Source of the DNA: an uncultured Shinella sp.
GTDB lineage: Bacteria; Pseudomonadota; Alphaproteobacteria; Rhizobiales; Rhizobiaceae
Direction of reading: 5' to 3'
Assembly (NCBI GenBank): GCA_946481465.1
Contig: CAMLOC010000220.1
Coordinates: 1 to 6,509 of the forward strand
Length of the DNA stretch: 6,509 bases
Shown in pieces: positions 6,063 to 6,509 of this stretch. The notes under the pieces were generated by a model. It was not told where the DNA came from and did no database searches. It saw only the letters and a list, made by a program, of their open reading frames with translations. The position numbers and the translations under genes are program-made. The first letter of the stretch is position 1. Each line of letters starts with the position of its first letter.

Positions 6063-6509
6063 CTACTCCGCCGCCGCGGCCCGGCATCCCTCGATGATGC
6101 CGCGGATCTCCCCGCGGCAGGAACCGCAATTGGTGCCGGCATTGAGGGCCGCGCCCACCGCTTCGACGCTGTTGCACCCGCCGCGCACCGCCGCGACGAT
6201 CTGGTTGGCGCCGACGGAAAAGCAGGCGCAGACCGTGGCGCCGGGATCCGGCTTGTCCGCCCCCGGCCGGCCGGCGACCAGGGAGAAGCGCTTGCGCGGG
6301 TTCGTATGCGCGGCGGCAAGCTCGGCGATCGCCCAGTTGCGCGCCACCGCCACCGGCTCGCGCGCGAGGAAGAAGGCGGCGAGCAGCCTTGGCCCGTCGA
6401 AGAAGGCGAGGCGGATCTCGCCCGTCTGCCGGTCGGCATAGCCGAGCGGCTCGACATCGCCGGGGATGGCGAAGGCGCGGCGGCACCAGCCGGCCCAGTC
6501 CTCCGCCGC
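6063..6509 (-). CDS. Assimilatory nitrate reductase, C-terminal end (partial)
   Basis: The last 148 residues of a gene that runs off the right edge; the reading frame is open to base 6509 and ends at TAG (complement of 6063-6065). The C-terminal part is a BFD-like [2Fe-2S] domain with cysteines spaced C-x-C-x31-C-x2-C: CACFSVGANQIV at the first pair and AGTNCGSCRGEI at the second. That domain, preceded by GRPGADKPDPGATV, is typical of the C terminus of NasA-type molybdenum nitrate reductases, which reduce nitrate to nitrite in the cytoplasm. The upstream stretch DRQTGEIRLAFFDGPRLLAAFFLAREP matches the segment before this domain. The molybdopterin and [4Fe-4S] domains would lie outside the window. 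A large nitrite reductase subunit (NirB) also carries a BFD-like domain, but internally and not at the end of the protein. The stop is 4 bp from that of lysR (convergent). Confidence 0.82.
   Translation of the reverse strand, partial: AAEDWAGWCRRAFAIPGDVEPLGYADRQTGEIRLAFFDGPRLLAAFFLAREPVAVARNWAIAELAAAHTNPRKRFSLVAGRPGADKPDPGATVCACFSVGANQIVAAVRGGCNSVEAVGAALNAGTNCGSCRGEIRGIIEGCRAAAAE

Noticed and set aside
5201..6457. Minus-strand open frame opposite lysR running into the nitrate reductase end
   Set aside because: It is in a different frame from the BFD-domain reading frame and lies opposite a clear LysR gene; no domain is recognisable.
1..6509. CRISPR array, tRNA, rRNA, insertion sequence or prophage genes
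   Set aside because: No regularly spaced repeats, cloverleaf sequence, transposase or phage-type protein was seen on either strand.

Overview
The window looks like chromosomal or large-replicon DNA from an alphaproteobacterium of the Rhizobiales, probably Rhizobiaceae (Ensifer, Shinella or Rhizobium type). The reasons are very high G+C with strong third-position GC bias, intergenic palindromic elements of the rhizobial mosaic (RIME-like) style at both ends, and the gene set. The genus is an inference.

Layout from left to right. Bases 1-98 are a repeat element made of two hairpins; the second has perfect 19-bp arms and probably terminates the lacI-type gene. Bases 94-1110 (minus strand) encode a LacI/GalR-family repressor, read from a GTG with a strong AGGAGG. 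Bases 1111-1333 are a divergent control region with several copies of a GCACAGG/CCTGTGC motif. A compact plus-strand operon follows at 1334-5078: an N-formylglutamate amidohydrolase-family enzyme (277 aa), a DUF1704 zincin metallopeptidase with HEVGVH and QEGLA motifs (617 aa, ATGA overlap with the first gene), and a glutathione-synthetase-like ATP-grasp ligase (349 aa, 11 bp downstream with a strong Shine-Dalgarno). Bases 5079-5215 hold a second palindromic repeat and a LysR-box-like sequence. Bases 5216-6058 (plus) encode a LysR-family regulator. From 6063 to the right edge (minus) lies the C-terminal end of an assimilatory nitrate reductase with its BFD-like [2Fe-2S] domain, convergent with lysR and 4 bp away.

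The most interesting part is the three-gene operon. It combines one amide-bond-forming enzyme (ATP-grasp) with two predicted amide or peptide hydrolases. The middle enzyme belongs to the family that in animals includes the tubulin tyrosine carboxypeptidase MATCAP. This suggests a pathway that makes and trims a peptide-like metabolite, or adds and removes a terminal residue on a protein. The substrate is unknown. The divergent LacI-type protein is the obvious candidate regulator. The nitrate reductase and LysR genes look like a separate unit, although the family name of the middle gene (flavohemoglobin expression-modulating) makes a link to nitrate or nitric oxide worth testing.
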